The notes beneath the pieces are model-generated. The model was not told the origin of the DNA. It saw only the letters and a program-made list of their open reading frames with translations, and did not search any database. Positions 19,072-22,067 of a DNA stretch of 22,067 nucleotides are shown here, in pieces. A program made the translations under genes and the position numbers. Every line of letters begins with the position of its first letter. Position 1 is the stretch's first letter. This stretch comes from a virus: positions 1 through 22,067 of IMG/VR virus record IMGVR_UViG_3300025869_000115; one strand, written 5' to 3'.

Positions 19072-21276
19072 ATGGCAGACAACGAGAATACATTTTTAAA
19101 CGCTGACAACATCTACGAAGACGTAGAAGGTGAAGCTGGTAAAAATCTTAACTTAGAAATAGAACAAAAAAGTAATCTTGTTGGTATTGTTAAATCAAGA
19201 TTTACTGTTGCTGAAGACTCTAGACGTTCAGATGAATCCCGTTGGTTACGAGCATACGAAAACTACAGAGGACTTTACAACAAGTCTATTAAGTTTAGAG
19301 ACTCAGAAAAGTCTCGTATCTTTGTAAAGATTACTAAAACAAAAGTACTTGCTGCTTTTGGTCAACTTGTTGATGTAATCTTTGGTACAGGTAAGTTTCC
19401 AATTGGTATTGCAGAAACTAAAATACCCGAAGGTGAATTAGCAAGTGCTCATTTAGATACACAAACAGGTGCACCCGGCTTAGAAAGCACTATGGGTGGT
19501 GGCGAGTTACCAGATGATATTGGTAACAGAATGGATAATCCTTACGATGTTGGTTACGAAGGTGATGGTAAAGTTCTTAAACCCGGAGCTACCTTCAACA
19601 AAGGAATCTTTGAAGAAACTCTTGAGGATAAAGTAGAAGATCAATTGGTTGAAGGCTTTAGTCCTATACCTACAGTCTTAGAAATTTCTCCAGCACAAAA
19701 AGCTGCAAGGAGAATGGAAAAACTTATCCACGATCAAATAGATGAATCCAAGGGTTCATCAGAAATTAGAAATGCTCTTTTAGAATCTTCTCTACTTGGT
19801 ACAGGGATTGTAAAAGGACCATTTAACTTTAATAAGAAACTTCACAAGTGGGAAACCGGTGAAGATGGTGAAAGAAGTTATAACCCATTAGAAGTTAGAG
19901 TACCTAGAATTGAGTTTGTTAGTTGTTGGGATTTTTACCCAGACCCCGGAGCTACTAGCATTGAAGAGTGTGAGTATGTTATTCACAGACACAAGCTAAA
20001 CAAATCTCAACTTAGACAACTTCGTAACATGCCTTACTTTGATGAGGATGCTATACGTAATTGTATTCAGATGGGAGCTAACTACGAAGAGAAAAGCTTT
20101 GAGTCACATTTAAAAGATGATGCAAGAGCTGATGAAGACTATCAAACAAACTTTGAAGTTCTTGAATACTGGGGAATCATGGATGCAGAGTATGCACGTG
20201 AAGTCGGTATAGAACTTTCAGATGATATTGATGATTTAGATGAAGTCCAAGTTAATGCTTGGATATGTGGTAACAGTTTATTAAGAGCAGTGGTTAATCC
20301 ATTTACTCCTTATAGAATACCTTACCATGCTTTTCCATACGAAAGAAACCCATACAACTTCTTTGGTATTGGTGTAGCTGAGAACATGGATGATTCTCAA
20401 CAAATTATGAATGGTCATGCACGTATGGCTGTAGATAACCTAGCAATGGCTGGGTCTTTGGTGTTTGATGTAGATGAGTCTGCTTTAGTTGGTGGACAGT
20501 CTATGGAAATATATCCGGGTAAGATATTCAGAAGACAAGCTGGTATGCCCGGACAAGCGATACATGGTTTAAAGTTTCCTAACACAGCACCAGAAAACAT
20601 GATGATGTTTGACAAGTTTAGACAACTTGCAGACGAACAAACAGGCATACCTAGTTATTCACACGGACAAACAGGTGTACAAAGTATGACAAGGACTGCT
20701 TCAGGTATGTCTATGTTACTAGGTGCATCAAGTTTAAATATTAAAACAGTTGTTAAAAACCTTGACGACTTTTTATTAAGACCTCTAGGAGAAGCTTTCT
20801 TTCAATGGAACATGCAGTTCTTTGAAGGTGGTCTAGATGTCAAAGGTGATTTAGAAGTTAAAGCTACTGGAACAAACAGCTTGATGCAGAAAGAAGTACG
20901 TAGTCAAAGACTAACTACATTCTTACAAACTGTACAAAATCCTGCTGTTGCTCCGTTTGTTAAGATTTCTAAACTAATTAGTGAACTTGCCTATAGCTTA
21001 GACTTAGACCCAGATGAAGTTTTAAACGACCCTGAAGAAGCAGCTATCATGGCACAAATCATAGGAATGCAAAATGTTGGACAAACAACTGGCGAGGAAG
21101 CTCAACCCAATAGTGAACAACCCGGAGGTATGGGAAGCCTTGCAGGAACACCTGCACAACCTCAAGACCTTGGACCTACAGGCACTGGCGGTGGCAACAT
21201 CGGAATCGGAAATGTTCCGGTTGCAGGGGAAGATCAATTCTCTGGTACGCCTAGAACAGTTACCGGAGCAGGTTAA
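19072..21276 (+). CDS. Portal protein
   Basis: 734 aa, in the size range of large podovirus portals. Recognised by context (directly after terL) and by patterns such as SRRSDESRWLRAYENYRG near the N-terminus, WDFYPDPGATSIEECEYVIH, and YHAFPYERNPYNFFGIGVAE followed by MNGHARMAVDNLAMAGS, then SYSHGQTGVQSMTRTASGMS, as in marine phage portals. It forms the twelve-fold DNA channel at one capsid vertex. The last 65 residues are Gly/Pro/Gln-rich and low-complexity; that part shares its DNA with another gene in the +1 frame. ATG 19072 is 6 bases after the terL stop without a clear SD. Confidence 0.92.
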   Translation: MADNENTFLNADNIYEDVEGEAGKNLNLEIEQKSNLVGIVKSRFTVAEDSRRSDESRWLRAYENYRGLYNKSIKFRDSEKSRIFVKITKTKVLAAFGQLVDVIFGTGKFPIGIAETKIPEGELASAHLDTQTGAPGLESTMGGGELPDDIGNRMDNPYDVGYEGDGKVLKPGATFNKGIFEETLEDKVEDQLVEGFSPIPTVLEISPAQKAARRMEKLIHDQIDESKGSSEIRNALLESSLLGTGIVKGPFNFNKKLHKWETGEDGERSYNPLEVRVPRIEFVSCWDFYPDPGATSIEECEYVIHRHKLNKSQLRQLRNMPYFDEDAIRNCIQMGANYEEKSFESHLKDDARADEDYQTNFEVLEYWGIMDAEYAREVGIELSDDIDDLDEVQVNAWICGNSLLRAVVNPFTPYRIPYHAFPYERNPYNFFGIGVAENMDDSQQIMNGHARMAVDNLAMAGSLVFDVDESALVGGQSMEIYPGKIFRRQAGMPGQAIHGLKFPNTAPENMMMFDKFRQLADEQTGIPSYSHGQTGVQSMTRTASGMSMLLGASSLNIKTVVKNLDDFLLRPLGEAFFQWNMQFFEGGLDVKGDLEVKATGTNSLMQKEVRSQRLTTFLQTVQNPAVAPFVKISKLISELAYSLDLDPDEVLNDPEEAAIMAQIIGMQNVGQTTGEEAQPNSEQPGGMGSLAGTPAQPQDLGPTGTGGGNIGIGNVPVAGEDQFSGTPRTVTGAG

Positions 21277-21307
21277 AGAAGCAGCAAATAGAAAAGAGGA
21301 CATATGA
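21074..21307 (+). CDS. Small helical protein overprinted on the portal 3' end
   Basis: 77 aa from ATG 21074 with AGGA about 8 bases upstream. The first 203 bases overlap the portal gene in the +1 frame; the rest runs past the portal stop and ends in ATGA with the next gene. The product looks like a real protein: KQLARKLNPIVNNPEVWEALQEHL, then SEMFRLQGKINSLVRLEQLPEQVKEAA, a helical pattern I recognise from small proteins that follow portals in marine phages. If it were absent, 27 bases would separate portal and the next gene, so either reading is possible on spacing; the protein pattern and ATGA coupling favour a true gene. Confidence 0.72.
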   Translation: MLDKQLARKLNPIVNNPEVWEALQEHLHNLKTLDLQALAVATSESEMFRLQGKINSLVRLEQLPEQVKEAANRKEDI

Positions 21308-22029
21308 GTTTATTACAAGACGACAACAAAGTAAGAATTAAATACAAAGATGGTATGGAAGTAGAAATGCCTAATGAAGGATTAAAAGCTTTAGCAAAAG
21401 AAGCTCCTGAAGTTGTTGAACGTATGCTTAAAGCCGAAGGTGGTCCAATGGGTGAAGAACCTATAATGGAAGAACCTATGATGGATACACCTATGATCAA
21501 TGAGCCTGAAGAGGATATGCTTCCAGATGATGAGATGGAAGATGAATACTTAGATTTTATTTTAGATGAAGCATTAGATAGCGAAGAAGAAGACTATCTA
21601 ATGTCACAGTTACAAGGCAACGATCAACTTAGCGAAATATTCGATAAAGTTATAGACGTTGCACAAGAATTTGCTGGGTCTGGTCCTGTTGAAGGACCGG
21701 GTTCAGGAGTCTCTGACAGTATACCTGCAAGGTTATCTGATGGAGAATTTGTCTTCACTGCTAAAGCTGTAGAAGAAATCGGAGCCGACAACTTAATGGC
21801 AATGATGAAAGATGCAGAAATGAAAGCAGATGATAGACAAGGTTTAGCCAATGGTGGTGAGCCTGAAGAACGAGTAGAGTTACCTGTTGAAGAACAAAAA
21901 GAACCACAAGTTCGAGTTGTTAAAGAAACAGTAGACAATAGACGTTCTTTAGAAGATGAGGATGAAGTGTCAAAAAATATTAAACAAAATATGATGCTTG
22001 ACCCAAATCAACAACACGTCAGAAGCTAA
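21304..22029 (+). CDS. Acidic structural/scaffold-like protein
   Basis: 241 aa, strongly acidic with a Met/Pro/Glu-rich stretch at about 45-85. A conserved segment SDSIPARLSDGEFVFTAKAV (about 136-155) is shared by many phage structural proteins; the C-terminus is charged and probably helical. Position between portal and (expected) major capsid protein, plus acidity, suits a scaffolding protein that guides capsid assembly, but another virion role is possible. ATG 21304 has GAGG about 5 bases upstream and overlaps the previous stop as ATGA. Confidence 0.65.
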   Translation: MSLLQDDNKVRIKYKDGMEVEMPNEGLKALAKEAPEVVERMLKAEGGPMGEEPIMEEPMMDTPMINEPEEDMLPDDEMEDEYLDFILDEALDSEEEDYLMSQLQGNDQLSEIFDKVIDVAQEFAGSGPVEGPGSGVSDSIPARLSDGEFVFTAKAVEEIGADNLMAMMKDAEMKADDRQGLANGGEPEERVELPVEEQKEPQVRVVKETVDNRRSLEDEDEVSKNIKQNMMLDPNQQHVRS

Positions 22030-22040
22030 ACAAACTTAAC

Positions 22041-22064
22041 GGTAGGGCTACCTTATGTCATAAG
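22041..22064. repeat. Two adjacent short hairpins after the scaffold-like gene
   Basis: GGTAG-GG-CTACC (22041-22052) and CTTATG-T-CATAAG (22052-22064) lie 11 bases after the stop at the window edge. They could be part of a terminator or attenuator, but any T run would be outside the window. Confidence 0.4.
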
Positions 22065-22067
22065 CAC

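Noticed and set aside
20415-21303. Leftward frames of 77 and 93 codons opposite the portal gene
   Set aside because: Cys/Ser/Leu-rich antisense translations typical of shadow frames; no promoter or ribosome-binding site; the rightward frames explain the DNA.

Overview
The window is a piece of an AT-rich tailed-phage genome, most likely from a marine podovirus-like phage. It pairs a T7-type replication set (family A DNA polymerase, gp4-like primase-helicase, endonuclease I, single-stranded DNA-binding protein, PD-(D/E)XK exonuclease) with a ribonucleotide reductase and a terminase-portal block. No integrase, RNA polymerase, tRNA or bacterial housekeeping gene is visible. The exact phage genus and host cannot be read from this sequence; marine alphaproteobacterial phages are a reasonable guess from gene content and low GC.

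Layout. Positions 1-14270 are transcribed leftward. In order of transcription they hold a run of small unknown proteins (14270 down to 12746), a GP88-type protein (12691-11975), more small proteins broken by a 350-base non-coding stretch with RNA-like inverted repeats (11218-11570), further small proteins, a DenV-like protein and a TonB-like membrane-anchored protein (9194-8004), and then the replication module: SSB, acidic coiled-coil protein, primase-helicase, DNA polymerase, an HNH endonuclease wedged between polymerase and exonuclease, endonuclease I, a DUF3310 protein and the start of nrdA, which runs off the left edge. Positions 14402-15134 are a gene-free control region with divergent promoters, a palindrome cluster, a G-rich tract and phased GTGACA boxes. 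Positions 15135-22029 are transcribed rightward: small terminase, several tiny membrane, basic and lipoprotein genes, large terminase, portal, a gene overprinted on the portal 3' end, and an acidic protein that is probably the scaffold.

How it works together. Leftward genes are preceded by host-type sigma70 promoters, most with an extended -10 (TGn), so early transcription probably uses host RNA polymerase. Genes are packed with ATGA/TAATG overlaps, so translation is coupled in long operons. The rightward packaging/structural operon starts at a perfect-consensus promoter (TTGACA-17-TATAAT) so close to the terS ATG that the mRNA should be leaderless. Phased GTGACA boxes occur in the control region and next to the structured RNA region and may be sites for one regulator or a replication protein.

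The points most worth following up are the overprinted gene in the portal tail, the structured non-coding region at 11218-11570, the GTGACA box system, the TonB-like protein and several genes of 22-53 codons that ordinary length cut-offs would miss.
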